A stretch of DNA of 43,022 bases from Verrucomicrobiia bacterium (GTDB lineage: Bacteria; Verrucomicrobiota; Verrucomicrobiia; Verrucomicrobiales; DEV007), in the NCBI GenBank assembly GCA_020439995.1, contig JAGROY010000031.1, forward strand, positions 1-43,022, written 5' to 3'. The notes beneath the pieces are model-generated. The model saw nothing but the letters and a program-made list of their open reading frames with translations. It was not told where the DNA came from and did not search any database. This document shows positions 18,156 through 27,181 of the stretch, piece after piece. Position 1 is the stretch's first letter, and every line of letters begins with the position of its first letter. The translations under genes and the position numbers were made by a program.

Positions 18156-18986
18156 TCAGGACACCGGCTTCAGCACTGTTCCCGCAAGGTGATCCGCAGA
18201 GCCGCCTTTCTCTGCTGCGGCCGCAAGTTCAATCATGAATTCAGTGTAGCCAATCAGCCTCAATTCACGCTGAGTGGTCTCGACAATGGCAGTAAGTGAC
18301 TCCAGCCAGTCTCCCGAGTTGAGATAGTGCACTTCTCCTATGCTTTTGTCGGCTGGTGTATGGATGTGGCCGCAGATGATGCCCTGGTACTGCTTGCGGA
18401 GCGCGAAGACCTGTAGCTGCTGCTCGTATTTGCCGACGAAGCTCACTGCTGATTTCACCCGTGCCTTGATCTTCTTGCTGAGAGAAAAGTGCGGCTTGTC
18501 CTGCAACTGGCGGGCCCAGTTGTACATCCGGTTCACCCACAGAAGGAGCGAATAGCCAATGCCACCGAGCATTGCCACCCACTTGTGATTGGTAGTGACG
18601 GCATCAAAACCATCTCCATGCACACAAATGTATTTTCCATGGGGAGTCTCGTGGATGTGTTCGTTGCAGATCGACAGCCGCCCAAAGTCCAGCGGCATCA
18701 CGCGCCAAAGGAAATCATCGTGGTTTCCGCGCAGATACACAACTTCCGTATTGTCTTGTTCCATCTTCTGCAGAACGAGCCGGAAAAACTGGGTGTGTTC
18801 CTTTCGCCACTTGCCCCAGTGCCGCAAATGCCACGCATCGATTATGTCGCCGTTCAGTACTAGTTTTTCGCACACGGTATGCTGCAGGAAGTTGCATACC
18901 TCGTCTATCTTGCAGTCCGTTAATCCTAGGTGAACGTCAGAAATAAAGATCGTCTTATACTTTAGCCGAGGTGACTTCATATTCAT
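18156..18986 (-). CDS. LpxH-like metallophosphoesterase
   Basis: The 276-aa product carries the calcineurin-like dinuclear metal motifs in order: SDVHLG (Asp17/His19), NGDIID (Asp47), RGNHDD (Asn88/His89), VHGDG (His123) and GHIHTP (206-211). This arrangement and length match UDP-2,3-diacylglucosamine pyrophosphatase-like enzymes of lipid A synthesis, a family that also includes homologs with other phosphodiester substrates. It lies 12 bases after the glycosyltransferase gene and probably shares its transcript, which supports a lipid or glycan role at the envelope. Confidence 0.82.
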   Translation of the reverse strand: MNMKSPRLKYKTIFISDVHLGLTDCKIDEVCNFLQHTVCEKLVLNGDIIDAWHLRHWGKWRKEHTQFFRLVLQKMEQDNTEVVYLRGNHDDFLWRVMPLDFGRLSICNEHIHETPHGKYICVHGDGFDAVTTNHKWVAMLGGIGYSLLLWVNRMYNWARQLQDKPHFSLSKKIKARVKSAVSFVGKYEQQLQVFALRKQYQGIICGHIHTPADKSIGEVHYLNSGDWLESLTAIVETTQRELRLIGYTEFMIELAAAAEKGGSADHLAGTVLKPVS

Positions 18987-18998
18987 AGTTGGATGGGG

Positions 18999-20144
18999 TT
19001 ATTGGGCCGATTGCGGCGGGCACTGAGCCGCCTGGGTCAGAATGAATTCGAATTGACGTATAACAGTGTCCCACGACAGAGACTTTGCGGTTTCCTTTGC
19101 AGTCGCGCGGATTACTTTCCAGTCATCCCGTCTGGCAATAGCCTGATTGACCGTGGAGGTGAATGCGGCATCGCCGCCGTTGGTATCTGCACAGAATCCA
19201 TTGCTGCCATTGCGCACTATTTCCGCACATGCCGCATAACAATAGGCAACGGGCACCAGACCGCTGGCCATTGCTTCCGGGAGAACATTTCCGTACGTTT
19301 CTGTGAGGCTCGGAAAGAGAAAAACATCTGCTGAAGCGTAGTAGCGTGCCAGCTCCCCGCCGTATTTTGCTCCGGGCCAAATGACATCAGGATAGGACTT
19401 CATCAGGCTTTCGCGGGCGGGGCCATCCCCTACGCAGACACACCGGATGTCGGGATACCTGCGTTGCAAATGCTGATAGGCTCTAAAGGCGACAGGCAGG
19501 TTTTTCTCCACTGCTACTCTTCCTACACACAACAGGACGATGGTGCCTTCCCTCGCGTTCCATTCTTGGCGCAGGAGGGCATCCCGCTTGTCAGGATGAA
19601 AGAGACCAGTGTCCACTCCTCTGCCCATTACTGTCACATTGTGATAGCCCGAGCCATGTAACTCAAATGCCACATCCCGGCTTGGCGTGACAGTGCATTC
19701 GGACTGGTTGTGCAGATGACGCAGGTAGGAGTGGGCGATATTCTCCAGCGACGGGGCATAGTGGCGCAGATACTTGGGAAAGTGAGTGTGGTATCCTGTT
19801 ACAACCGGAATACTTAGACGTACCGCTGCGCGAAGGGCTGAGTAACCCATCAGGCTTTCTGTCGCGATGTAAACCACATCGGGCCTTTCCTCATTCCACT
19901 CCCGGAGGAAGCTGTGCTTTCTCGGCAGACCCATGCGCAGGCAACTGTACATCGGCACAGCCAGTCCCCAGACGTACTGTTCTTCGGCCGCACAGTCAGC
20001 AGGGGGAGACTGTTTTTGTTTCCCGGGGTGAACCACTGTTACGGTGTGATGTCGTGTCACTAAGCCGCTCACCAATCGCTCCAGTGTTCGGGCCACCCCA
20101 TTCATTTCTGGAGGAAAGGTATCCGTTACGATCGAAATCTTCAT
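18999..20144 (-). CDS. Glycosyltransferase family 4 (GT-B) protein
   Basis: The 381-aa protein has the two-domain GT-B layout: an N-terminal domain starting KISIVTDTFPPEMNGVARTL (the glycine-containing acceptor loop), and a C-terminal nucleotide-sugar domain with CVGRVAVEKNL, CVGDGPARESL and the retaining GT4 signature SLTETYGNVLPEAMASGLVPVAY. It is similar to mannosyl- or glucosyltransferases that modify lipids. Donor and acceptor cannot be named. It forms a two-gene operon with the LpxH-like phosphoesterase and is divergent from a lipase-like hydrolase. Confidence 0.88.
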   Translation of the reverse strand: MKISIVTDTFPPEMNGVARTLERLVSGLVTRHHTVTVVHPGKQKQSPPADCAAEEQYVWGLAVPMYSCLRMGLPRKHSFLREWNEERPDVVYIATESLMGYSALRAAVRLSIPVVTGYHTHFPKYLRHYAPSLENIAHSYLRHLHNQSECTVTPSRDVAFELHGSGYHNVTVMGRGVDTGLFHPDKRDALLRQEWNAREGTIVLLCVGRVAVEKNLPVAFRAYQHLQRRYPDIRCVCVGDGPARESLMKSYPDVIWPGAKYGGELARYYASADVFLFPSLTETYGNVLPEAMASGLVPVAYCYAACAEIVRNGSNGFCADTNGGDAAFTSTVNQAIARRDDWKVIRATAKETAKSLSWDTVIRQFEFILTQAAQCPPQSAQ

Positions 20145-20339
20145 TTCTGACTTATAACTTAGGCTTCTTGTGAATAACCTGCGAGTAACTTTGGCGTGAA
20201 GCTAGTCGGCGGGTTGAACTTCACTAGATGTCAATGGTGCCATTATCGTAACCATGATAACTGTGGATCTATCGTGTCATGTGATTGCTTCTTTGCGCAC
20301 GAGAACAAGTTAACGTCCTATGCATTTTGCTTGAGAAAC

Positions 20340-21263
20340 GTGACGATTCCGTTACCTTTTCTCCCTGTGCAAATTACCGAGTCTTCATACTTTTCCCAAG
20401 CGGGAGCGTCGATATCCCGACATGTCTATTCTCCATCTCGGGGTTCCACGGTTCCCATTGTTGCTGTCGCGGTGTTTCTGCACGGACTGGGTGACCACGG
20501 CGGGCGTCATGCTGCGGTGCTTGAGCAGTTCGTCAAAAGGGGAATCGTGTGTGTGGCTCCGGATCTTCCAGGCCACGGTTTGAGCGACGGGCAGCGCGGC
20601 TTCATTCCTTCTCTCGATGCTGTGCACTCGATCATAAGTGAGAACCTTGCGTGGGTTCGCGACCAGGTGGGAAATCCTTTAAGCCCGGGAGGATTGTTAG
20701 GGCATTCGATGGGTGGGTTCCTGTCGCTCGACTATTTGGCCCGCTATCCTGATGAATTTGCTTTTGCCTGGACGAGCTCACCGCTAATTGATGCCCGCTG
20801 GAATCAAAGCAAGTGGTTGCAGGTAGCGGTGGGAGTTCTGGGGAAGGCGATCCCCCGATTGTCGATTTCCAGCCGTGTGACTTCGGGCGCTTGCAAACGC
20901 AATCCTCAGAGAATTCTGGAAACGCAGCGGGACAAGCTTGTGCACCGAAGGCTGTCGGTGGGGCTTGGTCGGCTGCTGCTCATGGCTACGGCTCAGATTC
21001 CCGGGCTGATTCATCGCATCCATCCGGATCTGCGCCTTTTAATCACGCATGGCTCAAACGATGTAATTTGTCCGAGTCACCTTTCGCGGGAGCTCTTCGA
21101 TCAGATGCCGAACAGGGACAAGAACTACGCGCACCTTGAGGGGCTGCTTCACGAGCCATTCAATGACATCGGTTGCGAGGCGTTTTTCAATGCGCTTGGC
21201 CAGTGGCTGGACAGGCTCGACTTGACCCAGTGGTGCCAGTCTGTTCCCTGCCAGGCCGCCTAA
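20340..21263 (+). CDS. Alpha/beta hydrolase, monoacylglycerol lipase-like
   Basis: The 307-aa product has the serine-hydrolase triad: nucleophile in GHSMGG, acid in THGSNDVICP and base in LEGLLHEPFND. The oxyanion segment is FLHGLGDHGGRH. This pattern matches lysophospholipases/monoacylglycerol lipases. The frame is open back to a GTG at 20196, but the first 48 residues are cysteine-rich, come from an AT-rich stretch, and do not resemble the family. GTG 20340 gives the expected length and leaves a 195-base divergent promoter region with the glycosyltransferase gene. Confidence 0.8.
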   Translation: MTIPLPFLPVQITESSYFSQAGASISRHVYSPSRGSTVPIVAVAVFLHGLGDHGGRHAAVLEQFVKRGIVCVAPDLPGHGLSDGQRGFIPSLDAVHSIISENLAWVRDQVGNPLSPGGLLGHSMGGFLSLDYLARYPDEFAFAWTSSPLIDARWNQSKWLQVAVGVLGKAIPRLSISSRVTSGACKRNPQRILETQRDKLVHRRLSVGLGRLLLMATAQIPGLIHRIHPDLRLLITHGSNDVICPSHLSRELFDQMPNRDKNYAHLEGLLHEPFNDIGCEAFFNALGQWLDRLDLTQWCQSVPCQAA

Positions 21264-21349
21264 CGCCGGGACAGGACGACTAGCGTCTCACCGCAAACAT
21301 TTCGCTTCCGGGCGTAAAAAATGTGTTTGGCATCTGCGCCGACGGAATT

Positions 21350-22843
21350 ATGAACCCTGTGTTGCGTGACCTTGATGCATACCCGCTGTGGCAAGCGGAA
21401 GATTTGGGTAAACCGGTGCCGGATGATCCGCACGCGGTTTCTGTAGCATTGCCGCTCTGGCAGCACGTTGTCGGCTATGAGGAGGGAGACCCTGCGGTCA
21501 TCGAGACCTTTCAGGCTGGATATCCACGCTTCTTTTGTCATCCCAAGGTGGAAGCATTGTTTGCCGCGGCGCGCGACCAGTTCGCCAGGGCCGGGGATGA
21601 CGTTCTAGTGTTCCCCACAGAAGGGGCGGCAGATCGATGTCGAGTTTATCTGAAGCAAAAGGATGGGGTTGAGGCGTCGCTTGCAGCATTAGGGGAAACC
21701 GGTTTGCACGTCGTGCGATTTCCTGAGGCAGCGCGGAAGACGGCGCGGTTTTACTGGCGCATCAGTGGGGACATTGTCAGCAGCCGACTCGCGGAGGCAG
21801 CGCTCGCGAATGGGCTGAGCGATTGCCGCGCCGACGAAAATGCAAGTCCTGCGCATAGAATTTTGCGTGAGCGCCTCGCCGGGCTGAGCGGCAATCGCGA
21901 CGAAGACGTCTTCCTTTTTCCATCTGGAATGTGCGGTGTTTCAAGTGTGCACCGTGCCCTGCTCGCAGCGCGTCCGGGACGTCGGTGTGTGCAACTCGAT
22001 TTCCCGTATGTCGACGTTCTCAAAGTGCAGCAGGAGATCGGGCCCGGTGCCGTTTTCCTTGGCACGGGCAATGTCGAAGATCTCGAATGGCTGGAAGCAT
22101 TACTGCGAAACGATGAAGTGTCCGGCATCTATTGCGAGTTCCCTAGCAATCCACTATTGCGCAGCGTCAATCTGGAGCGGGTGTCCAAAGCGGCACGGGC
22201 CGCAGGTGTGCCGCTGATTGTCGACGACACGATTGCATCAGTCGTCAATGTCGACGTCTATCCGTTCGCCGATGCCGTGACGACCAGTCTGACCAAGTAC
22301 TTCTCTGGTGTTGGCAACGTCATGGCTGGCTCGGTAATCTTGAATCGCAAATCGCCGTTTCACGATACTTTCCGCCGCGCGCTACAGTCAGATTCCGTAC
22401 CGCTCTGGCATGGCGATGCTGATGTGCTTGAGCATAACTCCCGCGACTTCCCCGATCGGATGGCGAAGATCAACGCGCAAGCAGTCGACGCCTACCATCG
22501 GCTCAAGGCACACCCTGCAGTCGCAAAGGTTTACTTCCCGCTTTCCCAGACGCCGGAACTCTATCAACAAGCGATGCGCCCGGGTGCTGGGTACGGTGGT
22601 CTGTTGTCGCTCATTTTGAAAGATGCCTCGCAGTGCCCCGCCTTCTACGATGCTCTGAAAGTCACCAAAGGCCCCAGCCTGGGAACAAACTTTTCCATCG
22701 CTTGCCCCTACACTCTGCTGGCCCACTATACCGAACTCCCCTGGGCAGAACTTTGCGGCGTCGATCGCAACCTGATCCGCATTTCCATTGGCGTTCATGG
22801 ACTGGGGGACTCGCAGTTACCCAGATCTGTAAACGGATTTTGA
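21350..22843 (+). CDS. Cystathionine gamma-synthase-family PLP-dependent enzyme
   Basis: The 497-aa protein belongs to the Cys/Met-metabolism PLP family. Lys316 in TSLTKYFSGVGNVMAG is the Schiff-base lysine, and IVDDTIASVVN supplies the aspartate that contacts the PLP ring nitrogen. The family makes or breaks carbon-sulfur bonds, for example in trans-sulfuration. At about 500 residues it is longer than typical bacterial MetB (about 390), with an extra N-terminal region of about 100 residues, so it resembles the longer type described from fungi. The exact reaction is uncertain. ATG 21350 is chosen over the upstream GTG 21323. Confidence 0.85.
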   Translation: MNPVLRDLDAYPLWQAEDLGKPVPDDPHAVSVALPLWQHVVGYEEGDPAVIETFQAGYPRFFCHPKVEALFAAARDQFARAGDDVLVFPTEGAADRCRVYLKQKDGVEASLAALGETGLHVVRFPEAARKTARFYWRISGDIVSSRLAEAALANGLSDCRADENASPAHRILRERLAGLSGNRDEDVFLFPSGMCGVSSVHRALLAARPGRRCVQLDFPYVDVLKVQQEIGPGAVFLGTGNVEDLEWLEALLRNDEVSGIYCEFPSNPLLRSVNLERVSKAARAAGVPLIVDDTIASVVNVDVYPFADAVTTSLTKYFSGVGNVMAGSVILNRKSPFHDTFRRALQSDSVPLWHGDADVLEHNSRDFPDRMAKINAQAVDAYHRLKAHPAVAKVYFPLSQTPELYQQAMRPGAGYGGLLSLILKDASQCPAFYDALKVTKGPSLGTNFSIACPYTLLAHYTELPWAELCGVDRNLIRISIGVHGLGDSQLPRSVNGF

Positions 22844-22845
22844 CT

Positions 22846-23304
22846 ATGAAGATTCTCCGCTCAGCTACACTCCCTTTGCTTCACCGGGGCGATCGACTCT
22901 CGAATTCCCCGACAGTCTGGCTCAGCGCTGTTGTGGTATTCGCGATTGGAGGATTCCTCGCTGGGCACGCAATGTCACTTTACGTTCTGTCGTCAATCTG
23001 TCTGTTGGGATTCGGGTTCTGGTTCATGTCCAGGTTGATCCGAGAGATGGCACTGCGTTCGCTCAGTGACGAATCATGCCCGAATTGTGAAGCCACTTTC
23101 GACGCCGACACGGCATCAGCGGTTTTTGAAGACTATTCGCGCAATTGCATTCAGTTGATTCAGCAGACAAAGGGAGCGTTATCAGTCGATTTGGGAAAGC
23201 CTGCAGATTTCGTCTGCCCATCTTGCGGAGCCCATCTCTTTTTCGACTACCTTGGATCCGGTACGGTATCTGCAGTGAATGACGACGCAGAAGGTCGTGG
23301 ATGA
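22846..23304 (+). CDS. Small membrane protein with C-terminal zinc ribbon
   Basis: The 152-aa product begins two bases after the PLP enzyme stop, so the two are probably cotranscribed. Two adjacent membrane helices (about residues 25-65) are followed by a soluble domain with cysteine pairs CPNC and CPSC about 45 residues apart, a split zinc ribbon. No function is recognised. The layout resembles the other zinc-ribbon membrane protein at 5978-6217, but the sequences are not obviously related. Confidence 0.75.
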   Translation: MKILRSATLPLLHRGDRLSNSPTVWLSAVVVFAIGGFLAGHAMSLYVLSSICLLGFGFWFMSRLIREMALRSLSDESCPNCEATFDADTASAVFEDYSRNCIQLIQQTKGALSVDLGKPADFVCPSCGAHLFFDYLGSGTVSAVNDDAEGRG

Positions 23305-23373
23305 TCAATCCCCAACCCGCAGTGGAGTTGACGCACGAAGGTAATTCGATCATCATTATTTCGAATCACCCGT

Positions 23374-23413
23374 GCCCCCGGTCGGGAATGACATCACTCA
23401 AACGATCGGGGGC
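23374..23413. terminator. Bidirectional hairpin between convergent genes
   Basis: GCCCCCGGTCG (23374-23384) pairs with CGATCGGGGGC (23403-23413) in an 11-bp stem with one wobble and an 18-base loop. It lies in the 108-base gap between convergent genes and touches the stop codon of the minus-strand gene. Terminator function is inferred from position and stem strength; no T-tract is present. Confidence 0.55.
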
Positions 23414-23892
23414 TAGGCCTTTCGTTTGAAGTAAACGGGAAAAGTAATGTGGTCGCCGTCTCCCACTCCCTTGGTCGCCTTCACTCCGGTTTCGGTTTTT
23501 TCCCAAGTTTCAATTTTACCCTCGGAGGTTTTGATGCGCACTCGATTGGGCGAAAGGATGTCGTAAATCTCATAGTCAATGACAGTGCCAATTTCCACGC
23601 CGCCTCGAAAAGTAGCAATATCGGTTTGGGTGATCCTAATCGTCGTATTGTTGTATCTCCCTACTGTCTCGAAGGCTCCAATGATTCCTCCCAGAGCTGC
23701 GGCGGCCTGTTTGCCTTTGTCATCAACCATCGTGGACTTTATCTCGCCTTTCTCTTCTGGGTTTGAATCGAGTTCATAGTTTCCTTCCAACCAGTTGACG
23801 GAATCCCCGGGAGATTCATTAGGGTTCTTTGAGCAGCCGAATAAAAGCAGCAAAAAAGAAGTGGTCGTTAGTCTACGGATGATGGCATGCAT
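23413..23892 (-). CDS. Hypothetical lipoprotein
   Basis: Starting at the ATG at 23892, the 159-aa product has a clear lipoprotein signal (RRLTTTSFLLLLFGCSK; lipidated cysteine near residue 20). The mature part is mostly beta-strand-like, with an N-terminal stretch WLEGNYELDSNPEEKGEI. No family was recognised. The frame is open for 27 more codons upstream, but that part carries no signal features. It is convergent with the zinc-ribbon protein and divergent from the sulfatase. Confidence 0.65.
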   Translation of the reverse strand: MHAIIRRLTTTSFLLLLFGCSKNPNESPGDSVNWLEGNYELDSNPEEKGEIKSTMVDDKGKQAAAALGGIIGAFETVGRYNNTTIRITQTDIATFRGGVEIGTVIDYEIYDILSPNRVRIKTSEGKIETWEKTETGVKATKGVGDGDHITFPVYFKRKA

Positions 23893-24001
23893 GTTGGATA
23901 TGATTCTGCAAAGCTCAGATATCGCAAGGAGGAACGAAATCGCTGGCCGCCGTTGCGGCATTGGGTGTAGCAATGGATGAGCATCCGCAATTTCGATCTA
24001 A

Positions 24002-25462
24002 ATGATCCCTTCACTTCCTTTCATGTTTCCTGCCTGCATTCAGTCGCTACTGTGGTGCCTCTTGGCAGCGGTGGGGGGCGGCGCGTTTGCGGCCCCCGCT
24101 CCCTTGCCGAATCTTGTCTTCATCATCGCTGATGATTGCACGTATCTGGACATGGAGGTCTATGGGGGGCAGGCAAAGACGCCGCATATCAAGAAGTTGG
24201 CCACCCAGGGCATGACGTTTTCCCGTTGTTTCCAGGCGGCACCGATGTGTTCGCCTACACGGCACAATATCTACACTGGCCTGTATCCTGTGCGGTCCGG
24301 TGCATGGCCAAACCATACCTGCGTCTATCCAGGCACTCGATCGATAGCTCACTTCCTCAAGGATGCTGGCTACCGTGTTGCACTGTCAGGAAAGACGCAC
24401 ATCGCTCCGGCTGAATCGTTTCCCTTTGAATACTCAGATGATTTCCGCACGGCAGACCCTGACAATGTCACTCCTTATCCGGCGATCGATACCCTCATTC
24501 GCGAATCCAAAGAAAACGGCAATCCCTTCTGCCTCTTCGCCTGCTCGAACGAGCCGCATACGCCTTACACGAAAGGCGATCCTTCTGCATATCCGCCAGC
24601 GGCGCTGAAGCTTCCGCCCACCTGGGTCGACACACCCGAAACTCGCAAGGCGTATTCAGAATACCTGGCCGAGATCACTTTCTACGATCAGCAATGCGGC
24701 GCGCTCCTCACCATGCTCGATGCTCATGGCATCACGGACAACACACTGGTGATCGTCACTTCCGAGCAAGGCTCCGGTTTTCCTTTTGCAAAGTGGACAT
24801 GCTTCGAGCTGGGATTGACTTCAGGGATGATCGCTCGTTGGCCGGGGAAGATCGCACCGGCATCCAAGTCAGACGCGTTGGTTGAGTATGTCGATATCAC
24901 ACCCACGTTTGTGGATATCGTTCATTCCTCCGCTCCGGGAATCGAGCTGGCACCCGACGTAGAGAAGTTGGACGGCAAGTCTTTCCTGCCAGTGCTGCTC
25001 GGGAAATCGATCGAGCACAAGCGCTACACCTTTGGCATTCACACCACACGCGGCATCATCAATGGTTCCGAAACGTTCGGCATTCGCTCGTGCGGCACGA
25101 AGACGCATCGCTATATCCGCAATTTGCATCCCGAAGTTCCGTTCCGCAATGTGGTGACCCGCAAGGAAGGCGACAAGGCGCCGTTCTGGATGTCATGGAT
25201 CGGGAAAGCAGAAACGGGAGACGCTCATGCCATCGCAATGACGAAAAAGTATACCGTGCGGCCACCAGAGGAACTCTACGATGTCGCCAGCGATCCCCAT
25301 TGCCTCCACAACCTGATCGCGGATCCAGAGTTGGCCCAGCTAAAGGCAGAGTTATCCAGCGAGCTGGACGGATGGATGAAAGCGCAGGGCGACACCGGCA
25401 GAGAGATCGAAGCCATCGCCCACACCAGAAAGCGCGGTTACAAGGCGCCGTCTGCGCAGTGA
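24002..25462 (+). CDS. Secreted sulfatase (formylglycine-dependent, type I)
   Basis: The enzyme hydrolyses sulfate esters, probably on environmental polysaccharides. The 486-aa product has a signal peptide ending near FAAPAPLP and the sulfatase N-terminal metal site FIIADDCTYLDM. Cys83 in PMCSPTRHN fits the CxPxR rule and would be converted to formylglycine. Further conserved parts are SGKTHI and VIVTSEQGSGFPFAKW. The FGE needed to mature it is encoded at 7677-8756. The VanZ-like gene begins 17-41 bases downstream. Confidence 0.92.
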   Translation: MIPSLPFMFPACIQSLLWCLLAAVGGGAFAAPAPLPNLVFIIADDCTYLDMEVYGGQAKTPHIKKLATQGMTFSRCFQAAPMCSPTRHNIYTGLYPVRSGAWPNHTCVYPGTRSIAHFLKDAGYRVALSGKTHIAPAESFPFEYSDDFRTADPDNVTPYPAIDTLIRESKENGNPFCLFACSNEPHTPYTKGDPSAYPPAALKLPPTWVDTPETRKAYSEYLAEITFYDQQCGALLTMLDAHGITDNTLVIVTSEQGSGFPFAKWTCFELGLTSGMIARWPGKIAPASKSDALVEYVDITPTFVDIVHSSAPGIELAPDVEKLDGKSFLPVLLGKSIEHKRYTFGIHTTRGIINGSETFGIRSCGTKTHRYIRNLHPEVPFRNVVTRKEGDKAPFWMSWIGKAETGDAHAIAMTKKYTVRPPEELYDVASDPHCLHNLIADPELAQLKAELSSELDGWMKAQGDTGREIEAIAHTRKRGYKAPSAQ

Positions 25463-25502
25463 ACGCTGTCCGGCCCAGATGCCAGATGAGGTTTCAGGGC
25501 GC

Positions 25503-25934
25503 ATGATTCAACGAGTTTCCGTGACCGTTGTCAGAAGGCTCATGTTTGTGCGATTATTGCTGGTCGGGTTTTTTATTGGTCTTGTCGGGCTTATTGCGAC
25601 TGCGGATACTGGGTCGCTGCCCTGGCTGTGGGGGCCGGTGTACGCGGTTCCTTTCGGGGACAAGATCGGGCATTTCCTTCTGATGGGGATTTTCTCCTTT
25701 CTGGCGAATGTAAGCCTGAATGGTCGGCTGGTGCACTGGCGAGGGCGGTCGATGATGCTTGGAACACTGATCGTTTTTGTGCTCGTCGGCGGAGAGGAAT
25801 TATCGCAGGCATTCATCGCGACCCGCAGCTGTGACGCGGCGGACTTTGCTGCGGATACTCTGGGCATTCTGTTAGGCGCGATGGTGGCGAAGTCATTTTT
25901 GAAAGCTCGGGCGAAGCAGGTTGTTGCCGCATGA
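25503..25934 (+). CDS. VanZ-like membrane protein
   Basis: The 143-aa protein (151 aa if started at ATG 25479) has about four membrane helices and the VanZ-family pattern: a first helix, DKIGHFLLMGIFSF, a third helix FVLVGGEELSQAF, and DAADFAADTLGILLG. VanZ-like proteins are widespread small membrane proteins linked to antibiotic or lipid phenotypes, with no settled mechanism. It closely follows the sulfatase on the same strand. Confidence 0.8.
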   Translation: MIQRVSVTVVRRLMFVRLLLVGFFIGLVGLIATADTGSLPWLWGPVYAVPFGDKIGHFLLMGIFSFLANVSLNGRLVHWRGRSMMLGTLIVFVLVGGEELSQAFIATRSCDAADFAADTLGILLGAMVAKSFLKARAKQVVAA

Positions 25935-25994
25935 GAATCGATTGCAACGAGATCTCGACTCTTTCGGGGTGATCGGCTGGCAGTTCGTGATTAT

Positions 25995-26873
25995 TCAATG
26001 AGTGGCCACGAGAACGGACCCCAGGACTGCGAGGGCGAGGCCAATGCATTTGCGGAGAGTGAGCTTCTCGCGGAGAAAGAAAAATGACAGCAGGATGATG
26101 AAAACCGTTGAGAGCTGGTTGTAAATTGCAGCGCGTCCGGCCGTCAGGTATTTGAATCCGGCCACCCAGAACAGGGTGGCGGCAAATGGGCCGAGCACAG
26201 CCATGGGAATGGTCATTTTCCAGGTGTCCCGGCGAGCGAAGCCAAGGAACAGCTGCTTAAGCGGCATGCGAAATCCAGACACGACCCCGAGCACGACAGT
26301 GGCAATCATGAACCGAACTCCGGAGATCCAGATTACGGAATGCTCACGGATCAAATCTCTGACCATCAGGATCCCTACAGCCATGATAATGTGAGCGCCC
26401 GCAGCCAGTGCAATTCCCACGTACAGGTCGCGTGAGCTTTTCACATCCGCAGTGATCCTCATTCCGATCGCGACGCCTGCCACTACCAGCGCGCCACCTG
26501 CCATCTCCCATGGCCCGAGCAGCTCACCGAACATGAGAAAACCAACTCCAGCGATCGCGGGTGAGTAGATGCAATCAGCAAGCGCCTGCAGGCTCGCTCC
26601 CAGCCGGTTCAGTGCAGCTGAGAACATGGTGTCGGCAATCGAGATCCCGAGTACTGCGCTGATCACCAGCCGCACATAGGCTTCCGATTCCAGACGGACA
26701 AAGACAGGATCGCCGACGACTAACACTGCTACGACAAAGCAGCTCACAGCCACCGCACTTTTGAAAAACGTCAGGGGCACCGGCGGTATTGACAGGCCGG
26801 ACACCCGCATCAATATCACCGAAACTGACCAGAACACGCCGGATAGAATGGCGTAGAAATCTCCTTGTGGCAT
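25995..26873 (-). CDS. EamA/DMT-superfamily transporter
   Basis: The 292-aa protein has about ten hydrophobic helices arranged as two EamA halves, with internal similarity such as GELLGPWEMAGGALVVAGV in the first half and FFLREKLTLRKCIGLALAVLG in the second. DMT-family proteins export or import small metabolites through the inner membrane; the substrate is unknown. It is convergent with the VanZ-like gene. The ATG at 26873 gives a normal EamA start. Confidence 0.87.
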   Translation of the reverse strand: MPQGDFYAILSGVFWSVSVILMRVSGLSIPPVPLTFFKSAVAVSCFVVAVLVVGDPVFVRLESEAYVRLVISAVLGISIADTMFSAALNRLGASLQALADCIYSPAIAGVGFLMFGELLGPWEMAGGALVVAGVAIGMRITADVKSSRDLYVGIALAAGAHIIMAVGILMVRDLIREHSVIWISGVRFMIATVVLGVVSGFRMPLKQLFLGFARRDTWKMTIPMAVLGPFAATLFWVAGFKYLTAGRAAIYNQLSTVFIILLSFFFLREKLTLRKCIGLALAVLGSVLVATH

Positions 26874-27008
26874 GCGGGGTGTTTTTCGAATGCGACGGTA
26901 AGAGCGGGAGATCGGGACACAAGTGAAATGTGGAGGATCTGTTGCGGCATATTGCGCCGGATTTGCAGCCGGTTGAGCTCAAGCGAAGACTGCTTCCAAG
27001 GGCAGGCT

Positions 27009-27173
27009 TTAGCTGCCGGACACGGCTTGAAGAATGGTGAGCGTCTCGCCCTTCTTCTCAGGCACATTGAATGAGCCGGAGCGGCGGGTGCCAGAAGTAT
27101 TAGACGACAGGAAATCAGCTACTGCAGCCGATCCGTGCTTTTTCGTTGGGAGGAATTGAAGAAATCTGATTGG
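27009..27173 (-). pseudogene. Possible C-terminal remnant of an SLBB-like protein
   Basis: The 308-base gap between the transporter and the haem protein contains an open minus-strand frame without an ATG. It reads AAVADFLSSNTSGTRRSGSF then NVPEKKGETLTILQAVSGS and stops. The RxSGSFxVPE...TLTILQAVSGS text resembles the SLBB repeats of polysaccharide export proteins, but these normally continue after the glycine. It is probably a decayed fragment or coincidence. It overlaps the promoter region of the downstream haem protein gene. Confidence 0.25.
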
Positions 27174-27181
27174 CTACGCGT

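Noticed and set aside
20196..20339. N-terminal extension of the lipase-like hydrolase
   Set aside because: Cysteine-rich, AT-rich and unlike the family; more likely a divergent promoter region.
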